This document shows positions 1-7,761 of a stretch of DNA of 64,000 bases, in pieces. The notes beneath the pieces are model-generated. The model was not told the origin of the DNA. It worked only from the letters and a program-made list of their open reading frames with translations, and ran no database searches. The DNA comes from CAYPAV01 sp964408805 (GTDB lineage Bacteria; Pseudomonadota; Alphaproteobacteria; UBA8366). Within the stretch, counting starts at the first letter, position 1, and every line of letters begins with the position of its first letter. Where the stretch lies: positions 1-64,000 of the forward strand of contig CAYPAV010000012.1 in assembly GCA_964408805.1 (NCBI GenBank), given 5' to 3'. The position numbers and the translations under genes were made by a program.

Positions 1-1095
1 CCGCCGTCGCGCGCCGCCGTCCAATTGGACCAGGCGGCGGCCAACGAGATCAAAGCGCTTCTTGGCAACGCCAAGCGACCACTCGCCTTGATCGGACGGG
101 GCGCGTTGGCCGGCGGCGTGCCAGTCCCCCTCGCCCGGTGTCTGGAGACGTGGGATATCCCCTTCCTGCAAAGCTACAAGGCAAAGGGTGTCGTCGACGA
201 GGCGCATCCATTGTCGCTCGGCGCGGTCGGGCTCAGTCCGATCATCGACGGCGAGAACTTCAAGCTGCTCGAAGAGGCGGACCTCGTCCTCCTGATCGGC
301 TATGACCCGATCGAGCTCCGCAACGCCTGGGTCGATGCCTGGCCCGAGGACAAGACGACCGTCACCATCGACTGGGGCCCGCAGACCCACCGGGTCTTCC
401 CGGTCGGCCGGGAGGCGCATGGCGACTTGCCGCTGGTCCTAGGGCAACTCGGCGATGGTCCCGGTTCCAAGAACGACTGGCCATCCGAACGATTGGACGA
501 ACTCCGCCGAACGGTTGATCACATCGTCCGGCCGCGCACGCCGGACGGCGCGGTTAGCCCCGCCGCCCTATTCAAGAACGTCAGCGATCGCCTGACCGAG
601 GACTGGATCCTGACCGTCGATGTCGGCGCGCACCGAATCTTGGCGAACCACGCCATCAAATGCCGCACGCCGGGTCAACTCATCCAATCGAACGGATTGT
701 GCTGCATGGGCTATGCCATTCCGGCCGCGATCGGCGCCGGGCTCGCGGCACCCGAAAAATCGATCGTGGCCCTGGTCGGCGACGGCTGCACGCTGATGAC
801 CATCGGCGAGTTGGCGGTCGCGGCCGAGCGCGACATGCCCCTCGTCGTCGTGGTCATCAACGATGCGGCCCTGGCGCTGATCAAGCTGAAACAGAACAAG
901 ATGCAGATGGACCGGCGTGCCGTCGATTTCGGCAGCCCACGCTATGACCTGATCGCCCAAGGCTTCGGCGCAGCGGGTGTCCGGGTCGACAGCATTGAGG
1001 CCTTCTCGGCCGCTCTCGACGAGGCGATCGAAAGCCGCAAGCTCACCGTCATCGATACCCTCATCGATCCGTCGGAATATTGGGAACAGATGTAG
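1..1095 (+). CDS. TPP-dependent enzyme (acetolactate synthase / phosphonopyruvate decarboxylase-like), 5'-truncated
   Basis: C-terminal two thirds of a thiamine-pyrophosphate enzyme. The open frame runs off the left edge, so the true start is outside the window. The first ~180 visible residues form the central Rossmann-like domain. The remainder is the TPP-binding domain, with a G-D-G motif (codons near 778) followed about 26 residues later by I-N-D, the usual Mg/TPP-binding spacing. The family decarboxylates or carboligates 2-oxo acids. The N-terminal pyrimidine-binding domain is not visible and the substrate cannot be assigned. A hydrolase gene follows after 32 bases on the same strand, so the two are probably cotranscribed. 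Confidence 0.85.
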   Translation, partial: PPSRAAVQLDQAAANEIKALLGNAKRPLALIGRGALAGGVPVPLARCLETWDIPFLQSYKAKGVVDEAHPLSLGAVGLSPIIDGENFKLLEEADLVLLIGYDPIELRNAWVDAWPEDKTTVTIDWGPQTHRVFPVGREAHGDLPLVLGQLGDGPGSKNDWPSERLDELRRTVDHIVRPRTPDGAVSPAALFKNVSDRLTEDWILTVDVGAHRILANHAIKCRTPGQLIQSNGLCCMGYAIPAAIGAGLAAPEKSIVALVGDGCTLMTIGELAVAAERDMPLVVVVINDAALALIKLKQNKMQMDRRAVDFGSPRYDLIAQGFGAAGVRVDSIEAFSAALDEAIESRKLTVIDTLIDPSEYWEQM

Positions 1096-1127
1096 CGTCG
1101 ACCACGCCAAAAGGGGAGAAGAACAAG

Positions 1128-1916
1128 ATGAAGATCGCTTCGAACGGCATCCAACTGAATTACGAGATCGAAGGGCCGGAAGGTGCACCCACGGTCACCA
1201 TGAGCCATTCGCTGGCGGCGACGCTGGAGATGTGGAACCCGCAGATGTCGATCCTCGGCGACTACCGGGTGGTCCGCTACGACATGCGGGGCCACGGCGG
1301 CTCGGATGCGCCCGAGATCGACTACAGTTTCGATATGCTGGCGGACGATTTGCTGGGATTACTCGACGGGCTCGGTATCGAGAAGACGCATTATATCGGC
1401 CTGTCGATGGGCGGCATGATCGGCCAGACGGCGGCGCTCAAGGACCAGAGCCGCTTTCACTCGCTCGTGCTCGCCGACACCTCGAGCCAGGTTCCGGCCG
1501 CAATGGCCGGCGCTTGGGACGAGCGGGTCGAGAATGCCCGCGCCGGCGGCATGGAGCCGCTGGTCGAACCCACCATGGAACGCTGGTTCTCCGCAGATTT
1601 CATGGCGTGCGACCCGAAATCCTCGGATTCGGTACGCGATATGATCCGCAATACGCCGGTCGCCGGGTATTGCGGCTGTTGCCGGGCCATTCAGGGGCTG
1701 GATCTGACGGACAAGATCTCGGCGATCGAAGTGCCGACCCTGGTGATCTGCGGCGAGGACGACCCGGGAACGCCGGTCGAAGCCCATGAGGTCATTCACA
1801 ACGAGATCGCGGGATCGGAGCTGGTCATCCTGAAAGACGCGCTTCACTTCGCCAATATGGAGCAGGCCGGAGGCTTCAACGACGCCTATGGCGCGTTCCT
1901 GGCGAAACATAGCTGA
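1128..1916 (+). CDS. alpha/beta hydrolase (3-oxoadipate enol-lactonase-like)
   Basis: Predicted 262-residue cytoplasmic hydrolase. The nucleophile elbow G-L-S-M-G-G gives Ser93, the acid is Asp212 in G-E-D-D-P-G-T-P, and His240 lies in D-A-L-H-F-A-N-M. This is a complete Ser-Asp-His triad, and the length fits the PcaD/enol-lactonase group. The start at 1128 is chosen because AAGGGGAGAAG lies 7-17 bases upstream; an earlier in-frame ATG at 1080 overlaps the preceding gene and lacks this site. The TPP enzyme upstream suggests the pair acts on one pathway, perhaps cleavage of a ring-derived keto acid or lactone, but that is inference. Confidence 0.85.
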   Translation: MKIASNGIQLNYEIEGPEGAPTVTMSHSLAATLEMWNPQMSILGDYRVVRYDMRGHGGSDAPEIDYSFDMLADDLLGLLDGLGIEKTHYIGLSMGGMIGQTAALKDQSRFHSLVLADTSSQVPAAMAGAWDERVENARAGGMEPLVEPTMERWFSADFMACDPKSSDSVRDMIRNTPVAGYCGCCRAIQGLDLTDKISAIEVPTLVICGEDDPGTPVEAHEVIHNEIAGSELVILKDALHFANMEQAGGFNDAYGAFLAKHS

Positions 1917-1936
1917 GGTTTTGCAACCGGAAGGAC

Positions 1937-3130
1937 TCAGAACACGCCTTCGTCGCGAAATGCCTCGATTTCGCTCGCCGCGTAGCCCGCCTCGGCGAGA
2001 ATTTCCTCGGCATGCTCGTTCAACTGGGCGGGCGGACGCTCCAGGGTACCGCCGCCATGGGCGAAGGTGAAACCGGATCCGACCACGGTCATCGGCCCGT
2101 CGGAACTATCGATCGTCTGCAAGACCTCGCGGTGGTCGAGCTGGGGATGGGCCACGGCCTCGCCGATACTCCAGATGCGGGCCGCGGGAGCATCCGCCTC
2201 ATCGAGCCGGGCGGCCCAGGTCTCGGCATCCGCCTCGGCGAAGGCGTCCTTGATGGCCTCTTGAAGGGCCGCCTCGTTTTCCTTCCGCAAATCCCAATCC
2301 GCGAAACGGGGATCCTCAAGTAGATCGCTTCGGCCGATCGCGTTCATCAGCCCGATGAACTGCTTCTCGCTGTTTACCGAGAGCAGGATATGTCCATCCT
2401 TGACCGGGAACAGGTTGGAAGTCGGCTTGCGGCTGACGGCCATGTTGCCGTACTGGACGTGCTTGGTGTCGGCCAGCGTGTATTCGCAGACCATGGGGGC
2501 AAGGAAGGCAAGCGCCGAATCGAACATGGCGACGTCGATGAACTGGCCCTTCCCCGTATGGGTGCGCTGGTAAAGCGCGCTCGAGACCGCGAAGGCCGAC
2601 GTCATGCCCGCGATTGCGTCGCAGACCGCGAAGCCGGCCCGGGTCGGCCCCATTTCGGGATGCCCCGTAACCGACATGATGCCCGAGGTCGCCTGGATGC
2701 GGCCGTCATAGGCGGGGACGTCGCGCGCCGGCCCTTCCTGCCCGAAGCCGGAGACGCCGCAATAGATGATCTTCGGATTGACCGCCGCCAAGGCCTCGTG
2801 CCCGATGCCGAGACGGTCCATCACGCCGGGGCGGAAATTTTCCATCACCACGTCGCTCTCGGTGGCCAGCCGCTTGACGATCTCGACCGATTTCGGGTGT
2901 TTCAGGTCAAGCGCGATGTTCCGCTTATTGGCGTTGACCGCGATCCACATCGGCGAAAGGCCGCGATCGGCCCAATCCTTGGCCTCGGCCGTATAACGCA
3001 AGTCCTCGCCGCCCGGCCGCTCGACCTTGATGACCTCGGCCCCAAGCAGCGAGAGCTGGTACGACGCGAAAGGGCCCGCGAAGACCTGAGTGAAATCGAG
3101 GATGCGGACACCCTCAAACGGTCGGCTCAT
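1937..3130 (-). CDS. CaiB/BaiF family (class III) CoA-transferase
   Basis: 397 residues, typical of family III CoA-transferases, which move CoA between carboxylic acids through an aspartyl-CoA intermediate. The N-terminal G-V-R-I-L-D-F-T-Q-V-F-A-G-P-F block, the K-R-N-I-A-L-D-L-K segment and Asp171 in the V-C-D-A-I-A-G-M segment (expected nucleophile) are all present. The start lies 7 bases after the stop of the selenoprotein gene, so the two are almost certainly cotranscribed. It shares only a convergent boundary with the hydrolase on the plus strand. The donor and acceptor acids are unknown. Confidence 0.9.
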   Translation of the reverse strand: MSRPFEGVRILDFTQVFAGPFASYQLSLLGAEVIKVERPGGEDLRYTAEAKDWADRGLSPMWIAVNANKRNIALDLKHPKSVEIVKRLATESDVVMENFRPGVMDRLGIGHEALAAVNPKIIYCGVSGFGQEGPARDVPAYDGRIQATSGIMSVTGHPEMGPTRAGFAVCDAIAGMTSAFAVSSALYQRTHTGKGQFIDVAMFDSALAFLAPMVCEYTLADTKHVQYGNMAVSRKPTSNLFPVKDGHILLSVNSEKQFIGLMNAIGRSDLLEDPRFADWDLRKENEAALQEAIKDAFAEADAETWAARLDEADAPAARIWSIGEAVAHPQLDHREVLQTIDSSDGPMTVVGSGFTFAHGGGTLERPPAQLNEHAEEILAEAGYAASEIEAFRDEGVF

Positions 3131-3137
3131 AAGTGCC

Positions 3138-4091
3138 CTACTCCGCCGCGTGGATCTTCAGGCCCGCCGCCGCGCGCTGCATCTTGGCAACTTCCTTGAC
3201 CTTCATGAAATCGGCCTTCCGCTTGGCGATCTCCTCTTCCGACATTTGCTCGACATTGCTGAAATCGAGCTTCCAGGCCGGATCGTCCGACCAGCGCAGC
3301 GGCGATTGCAGGGTCGTTCGCGGACCCGTAGCCGATTCCAAGAGGTCGAGCGCCAGTTCCATGGTGAAGGCTTGGGATTCGGGGTCGTTCGGCCGGCCGG
3401 CCGAATTGCCGAGCGGAAAATCCGTGAACAGGAACCGGGGGGCGCCTGCGTATTCGACGATATCCTTGGCGCTGCCCATGATGACGGTCGGAATGCCGTT
3501 TGCCTCGAGGTGCCGTGCAACCAGACTCACGGTCTGGTGACACACCGGTCAATTGGCGACAATGACCGCGACGTCCGCGCCATCCGCTCGGATGCGCGAC
3601 AGGATTTCCGGACAATCCGCCTCGATCGTGGTCTTCTGGCTGCGGTTGGTTGGCGCCCCCTGGAAGTGTTCCGCCAATTCGCCGATCCGCCCCTCGCCCA
3701 CGAGACGCTTCAACTGCGCCAGTGGGAAATAGGTGTTGATATCCTCCGCCGTCGTATGCGCCCGGTCGATCCCGATATGGGAGACCCGAAGGTCGTGTTC
3801 CTCGGCCGTGTCGCCGGAATAGACCTTGTAGAACTTGGCAGAGGCATTGTAGGGCGCGCCGGGACCCTGATCGCCCTTCTCCGGCTGATAGGGGGCAGCC
3901 GTCGTCACCAGCGCCAACCGGCTCTCGGCCAGCGGTTTGCTCAACGGCGTGAACGGCACCTCCCCAAAATGCGCCCACTGATAGGGTTTGCCGAACCCAA
4001 GCGTCTGATAATAGGTCCGAATTCGATGCAGATAGGGGATCGGCACATCCGCCTCCGCCGCGAATTCAAGGTCGTCCATTGTATCCGTCAT
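3138..4091 (-). CDS. GrdB/PrdB-family selenoprotein with in-frame UGA (Sec181)
   Basis: Two ORFs in the same frame (4091-3549 and 3548-3138) are separated only by TGA at 3551-3549. Reading TGA as selenocysteine gives 317 residues of the glycine/sarcosine/betaine/proline reductase selenoprotein B family. Family-like blocks lie on both sides: V-S-H-I-G-I-D, I-N-T-Y-F-P-L-A-Q-L-K and E-G-R-I-G before it, then U-P-V-C-H-Q-T-V, L-E-A-N-G-I-P-T and G-R-P-N-D-P after it. Sec181 and Cys184 form a U-x-x-C redox motif. A hairpin at 3520-3538 fits a SECIS element. The start has AGAAGGAA upstream. Homologues in aerobic proteobacteria lack the clostridial reductase partners and their reaction is unknown; a redox role is inferred. 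Treating this as two genes or a pseudogene would be wrong if SelB/SelC are present. Confidence 0.9.
3520..3538 (-). promoter_or_regulatory. candidate bacterial SECIS hairpin
   Basis: On the mRNA strand, ACCAGAC pairs perfectly with GTCTGGT (7 bp) around the 5-nt loop CGUGA. The loop G is the 19th base after the UGA. Bacterial SECIS elements are hairpins inside the coding sequence close after UGA, with a G (often GU) in a small apical loop 16-37 nt downstream. Position, loop and stem all agree. Confidence 0.8.
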
Positions 4092-4189
4092 GCCGCGTTC
4101 CTTCTGCCTCGACTTGAGGAGTTAGGTAGTACGAATTGGGAAGGAGCCCAAGGCGGGCGGAAGCGCCCGCTCAAGCCCTCCGCCCCGCC

Positions 4190-4468
4190 CTACCGCGTTC
4201 GCATCCGCCCGCTCTCCTCGATTTCGGCGGCCGCGATCGCCCGCGTCAGGGCTTCGTTCAGCGCCTTGGCGGATTCGAGCGTCAGTTCGACCGCGGCCCG
4301 GGCACCGGGGCCGCGGTCGTAGTTCACGAAATCGATGCCGATGGCCTCTTCCAGAAGGGCGTGGCGGGGGTGGTCGTAGGTGACCACCGCCCGGTTGACG
4401 TCGAACCAGCCCTCGCCGCCCTTGCCGGCGCCCTCGGCGTCGACGAGTTCGAGAATAGCGGTACACAT
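4190..4468 (-). CDS. DUF6295 family small protein
   Basis: 92-residue conserved protein of unknown function beginning M-C-T-A-I-L-E-L. It contains a G-K-G-G-E-G-W-F-D-V block, Y-D-H-P near residue 33 and a G-P-G-A-R-A-A-V-E-L segment, which I recognise as the DUF6295 pattern. The start at 4468 lies 4 bases after the stop of the dienelactone hydrolase gene, so translation is probably coupled. A longer reading frame begins inside the hydrolase gene but is its shadow. No signal peptide or membrane segment is seen. The role is unknown; its position suggests an accessory to the hydrolase/selenoprotein operon. Confidence 0.75.
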   Translation of the reverse strand: MCTAILELVDAEGAGKGGEGWFDVNRAVVTYDHPRHALLEEAIGIDFVNYDRGPGARAAVELTLESAKALNEALTRAIAAAEIEESGRMRTR

Positions 4469-4472
4469 GCCC

Positions 4473-5219
4473 CTACCCTCCCAGATGCTTCTGATAGAAC
4501 GCGAAGATCTTTTCCCAGCCGTCCATCGCCTGCTCGATGCAGTACATCGGCCGGTGATAGTAGAAGAAACCGTGCCCGGCATCGTCGTAGCGATGGAACT
4601 CGTAATCCTTGTTGTGTTTCTTCAACTCGGCCTCGTGCTGGTCGACCTGTTCCGGGCTCGGCGAGCGATCCTCGTTGCCGAAGAGGCCGAGCAGGGGGCA
4701 GGACAGATCCTTGGTGAAATCGATCGGCTGAACCGGCTGCTTTTCCGGACGATCGTCTTCGGCCTGGACCACGCGGCCGCCCCACAATTCGACGACGCAG
4801 TCGATGCTGTCGGTCTTGCAGGCATAGAGGAAGGCCTGGCGCCCGCCGGAGCAGCTGCCGATCACGCCGACCTTGCCGCTGGTGTAGGGCTGCGCCTTCA
4901 GCCATTGCACGGCACCCTCGGTATCGCCGATGACCTGGTCGTCGGCCACGCCACCTTCGGCCCGCGCCTTGGCTGCCACGTCCTCGGCATTGCCCTCGCC
5001 GATCCGGTGATAGAGGTTGTGACTGATCGCAGCATAGCCGTGATGGGCGAATCGGCGCGTCGCCTCGCGATACCATTCGCTCCAACCGGGCAAATGATGG
5101 ATCAGCACGACGCCGGGAAAGGGGCCCGGGCCCGTGGGCCGCGCGGCATAGGCCGAGATGAGTTCGTTGTTGTTGCCGTTGATGGATAGGGTCTCCGCAA
5201 TCATGCCTTCATAGGCCAT
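4473..5219 (-). CDS. dienelactone hydrolase family protein
   Basis: 248 residues with the alpha/beta-hydrolase core of the DLH family. The nucleophile motif G-S-C-S-G-G gives Cys123, with Asp184 in G-N-E-D-R and His216 in D-D-A-G-H-G-F-F: the Cys-Asp-His triad of dienelactone hydrolases. An upstream in-frame ATG at 5243 exists, but AAAGAGGTAGTG sits just before 5219, which favours M-A-Y-E-G. It heads a run of minus-strand genes (DUF6295, selenoprotein, CaiB). DLH enzymes open lactones in ring-cleavage pathways, but many homologues act on other esters, so the substrate is open. Confidence 0.88.
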   Translation of the reverse strand: MAYEGMIAETLSINGNNNELISAYAARPTGPGPFPGVVLIHHLPGWSEWYREATRRFAHHGYAAISHNLYHRIGEGNAEDVAAKARAEGGVADDQVIGDTEGAVQWLKAQPYTSGKVGVIGSCSGGRQAFLYACKTDSIDCVVELWGGRVVQAEDDRPEKQPVQPIDFTKDLSCPLLGLFGNEDRSPSPEQVDQHEAELKKHNKDYEFHRYDDAGHGFFYYHRPMYCIEQAMDGWEKIFAFYQKHLGG

Positions 5220-5346
5220 CGTCACTACCTCTTTTTGCTGCAAGTTGTTCAGAGCCGCTCCGTTGGAGCGGCAAGGGTTGCGTCACTTTACCATAGCATG
5301 CGCCAACGCCTCCACAGTGTCGGGTTCGAATTGGCGGAACCGCTGC

Positions 5347-5736
5347 TCACTCGTGAATATCGGTGTGGTAGGTCTTGGAAATGATCCGCCAGCCGTCGTC
5401 GGTCCGCACCAAGGTCAGATAATCGGTGAAATAGCGGGGCGGCATGGCGCAGTTGACCGTGGCGTGGGCGGTATCGGGACCGGATTTGTGGATCGAGAGA
5501 ATTCGGTCGTGGCGTTTCAGGTTCTGGGCCCGCGGGGAGTCGCGGCTCTCGATGATTTCGAAATATTTCGCGCGGGGCCAATCGGTCACCGCCGACCCGT
5601 CGGTCGCGTAGAGATGCGAATTCTCGTGAAAGACGCGGGCGAATTTCTCCAGATCCCCGTCATAAAGACCGTCGAAATAATCCTGCAGCAGCGCAGTGAT
5701 TTCGCCGATGCTGTCGTCGCTGAAGCCGTCGCTCAT
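5347..5736 (-). CDS. NTF2/SnoaL-like (lumazine-binding-2 type) protein
   Basis: 129-residue single-domain protein with the alpha+beta cone pattern: an N-terminal helix with L-L-Q-D-Y-F-D-G-L-Y-D-G-D, then F-H-E-N-S-H-L-Y, and a C-terminal strand D-G-W-R-I-I-S-K-T-Y-H. This matches the putative lumazine-binding/SnoaL-like group within the NTF2 fold. The start at 5736 is preceded by GGGAGAGCGA; the longer frame to 5904 has no such site. The fold covers small isomerases, dehydratases and binding proteins, so no reaction is assigned. It lies upstream of the dienelactone hydrolase across a 127-base gap. Confidence 0.8.
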   Translation of the reverse strand: MSDGFSDDSIGEITALLQDYFDGLYDGDLEKFARVFHENSHLYATDGSAVTDWPRAKYFEIIESRDSPRAQNLKRHDRILSIHKSGPDTAHATVNCAMPPRYFTDYLTLVRTDDGWRIISKTYHTDIHE

Positions 5737-5962
5737 TGCTCGCTCTCCCGTTTTGATCTCCGGCGTTTCGCCGCCACGCGACCGACCGAAGCCTACAACA
5801 TGGGAATTGGGCCTCGGAACCCAAATGGCGAGCGCATATTCGGCCGCCGATTGACCTGGCGCAATGGGTGGGGCAGCAAGACGGCCTATTCTTAGTCCCG
5901 TCAATTGACCAAATTTACCGGCGCGCCTGATTCAGGGCGCGAGCCGGAGGGGAGCTTGTGTC

Positions 5963-6823
5963 ATGAAGCCGGACGTCACCGCGTTCTTCAACGCGCCTAC
6001 CTATGCCTTGACCTATGTCGTCGCGGATACGGAAGGCGGCCACTGTGCCATTATCGATTCGGTGCTCGACTACGATCCGAAATCGGGCCGCACCCGCACC
6101 GAGGCGGCGGACGAGGTGATCGCTTTCGTGCGGGAACGGGGTCTAGCCGTCGATTGGATCATGGAAACCCACGCCCATGCCGACCATCTGACCGCGGCCC
6201 CGTATCTGAAGGAGCAACTCGGCGGGAAAGTCGCGATCGGGGCGCGGATCGCGGCGGTGCAAGCGATCTTCAAGGACGTCTTCAACGCGGGCGACGATTT
6301 CGCCGCCGACGGGTTCCAGTTCGACCATCTGTTCCAGGACGGCGAGCGTTTCGAGATCGGCGGATTGACCGGCGAGGTCATGCACACGCCGGGGCACACG
6401 CCGGCCTGTGCGGCCTATGTGGTCGGCGATGCCTGCTTTGCCGGCGATACCATCTTCATGCCCGATTTCGGGACCGCGCGGACGGACTTCCCGGCGGGCG
6501 ACGCCGCCGAGCTATATGCTTCGATCCAGCGAATCCTCGCCCTAGCGCCGGAGACGCGCCTTTTCATGTGCCATGATTACGCGCCGGGCGGGCGCGACTA
6601 TGCCTGGGAGACGACGGTGGCCGAACAGCGGGCCGACAACATCCATGTCGGCGGGGGAGTCGGCGAGGCAGACTTCGTCAAACTGCGGAACGAGCGCGAT
6701 GCCGCCCTCGACTTCCCAACCCTGATCCTGCCATCCGTGCAGGTCAATATGCGCGCCGGCCATTTTCCGCCGGCGGAGGATAACGGGATCGCCTATCTGA
6801 AGGTGCCGATCGACACGTTGTGA
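5963..6823 (+). CDS. MBL-fold metallo-hydrolase (persulfide dioxygenase / Blh-like)
   Basis: 286 residues. The metallo-beta-lactamase metal motif T-H-A-H-A-D-H starts at residue 69 (His70, His72, Asp74, His75), followed by H-T-P-G-H-T-P and F-A-G-D-T-I-F. The overall pattern, including the late F-M-C-H-D-Y segment, matches the ETHE1/Blh subgroup of sulfur-handling dioxygenases rather than glyoxalase II. The start has GGAGGGGAG upstream. If the subgroup holds, it would oxidise persulfides such as glutathione persulfide with one iron atom. It stands alone, divergent from the NTF2-like gene. Confidence 0.85.
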   Translation: MKPDVTAFFNAPTYALTYVVADTEGGHCAIIDSVLDYDPKSGRTRTEAADEVIAFVRERGLAVDWIMETHAHADHLTAAPYLKEQLGGKVAIGARIAAVQAIFKDVFNAGDDFAADGFQFDHLFQDGERFEIGGLTGEVMHTPGHTPACAAYVVGDACFAGDTIFMPDFGTARTDFPAGDAAELYASIQRILALAPETRLFMCHDYAPGGRDYAWETTVAEQRADNIHVGGGVGEADFVKLRNERDAALDFPTLILPSVQVNMRAGHFPPAEDNGIAYLKVPIDTL

Positions 6824-6976
6824 ATGAGGCCTTCGTAAGGGCTAGAGCATGTCCTGTTTGGGTCAGGCACCGCGCCAAAGCGCGAACGCCAATCCCGATC
6901 AAACGTGCACGGCAAAGGGCCGGAGCCATTCTTACTGGCTCGCGGCCGAAAGCCGATCATAATCATCAGGCTGAAC

Positions 6977-7168
6977 TTACCGCTCCACGTCACCGTCCCG
7001 CTCGGGGGGCACGCCGGAAAGTTCGTCATCGGCCGATGCAAGCCCAGCCTTTTCCGCCTTTTTTCGTTCCGCACGTTCACGCTTGGCTTCGAGCCGCGCA
7101 GCTTTTTTCGCGGCCTTCGCCCTTTCGCGTTCCATGCGTTCGAAATTATAGTTGGGTTTGCGAGCCAT
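6977..7168 (-). CDS. small basic coiled protein conserved in alphaproteobacteria
   Basis: 63 residues beginning M-A-R-K-P-N-Y-N-F-E-R. A long Lys/Arg/Glu/Ala-rich helix (A-K-K-A-A-R-L-E-A-K-R) follows and the tail is acidic. I recognise the N-terminus as a recurrent small hypothetical protein of alphaproteobacteria. The charge pattern suggests a single extended helix, possibly nucleic-acid or ribosome associated. It is downstream of the cold-shock gene on the same strand across 110 bases. The function is unknown. Confidence 0.7.
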   Translation of the reverse strand: MARKPNYNFERMERERAKAAKKAARLEAKRERAERKKAEKAGLASADDELSGVPPERDGDVER

Positions 7169-7278
7169 ATCAGCTTTCTCCGTCGCTCCGCGCGCGACAA
7201 CACCTCACCCGACGAACCGATCGACGGGAAACGGATGACAACGACACCGAGGCAACGGAGATTGCCAAGCGGTACGTG

Positions 7279-7488
7279 TTAATCGAGAACGACCAAGTTC
7301 TCCGCCGCGGACTTGCCATTTTGCCCGGGCACGAGTTCGTATTCGACCTTTTGTCCGTCGTTAAGGGTCGACAGTCCCGCCCGCTCAACGGCTGAAATGT
7401 GGACGAAGGCGTCCTTGGAGCCATCGCTGGGCTCAATGAAGCCATATCCCTTTGTGGGGTTGAACCATTTTACAGTTCCGGTAGTCAT
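7279..7488 (-). CDS. cold-shock domain protein (CspA family)
   Basis: 69 residues forming one complete cold-shock domain. RNP1 is seen as K-G-Y-G-F-I and RNP2 as D-A-F-V-H-I, after the T-G-T-V-K-W-F-N-P-T-K start. It binds single-stranded RNA or DNA and usually acts as an RNA chaperone in the cytoplasm. The gene is monocistronic in appearance, with about 270 bases of non-coding sequence upstream, consistent with the long 5' leaders of this family, although no specific thermosensor structure could be shown. Confidence 0.95.
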   Translation of the reverse strand: MTTGTVKWFNPTKGYGFIEPSDGSKDAFVHISAVERAGLSTLNDGQKVEYELVPGQNGKSAAENLVVLD

Positions 7489-7761
7489 GTCTTGTCGTGT
7501 CCTTTCAAATTATCCAATTAGCGCGAACCGCTCCCAGCCGTCGCGCGTCTTTTATATGGCTCCACTATTTCCAGGGTAACTCGTCTAAGAGCGTATGCGT
7601 CTAAGCGGGCACGCCGAGATAATGTGTAACCGATTTGCCGAATGTGCGCATTCCGGACGCCATGTGCAAGCATATTCGGTCCAAGCGGTCCGGCGTGTTT
7701 TCTTGGTTAATATCGAATCGCGACTATCGCACGAGCCGGCGAGAACATACCGAGGGTCAAT
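7489..7761. other. intergenic region upstream of csp, no gene seen
   Basis: Non-coding by codon use, and slightly richer in A/T than the neighbouring genes. It must hold the promoter and leader of the cold-shock gene (minus strand) and follows the stop of the flavin reductase. The only ORFs here are short, unsupported and lack ribosome sites. No clear terminator hairpin was found. Confidence 0.5.

Noticed and set aside
3138..3545. Separate short gene starting at ATG 3545 after the TGA
   Set aside because: No ribosome site precedes it, and the family alignment and hairpin favour read-through as one selenoprotein.
5254..5272. GCCGCTCC/GGAGCGGC hairpin upstream of the dienelactone hydrolase
   Set aside because: Stable stem, but no T-run on either strand and no known riboswitch blocks, so not called a terminator or regulator.
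6842..6870. AGAGCATGTCCTGTTT-like intergenic stretch
   Set aside because: Resembles sequences seen between genes in alphaproteobacteria, but there is only one copy here and no structure to support a call.
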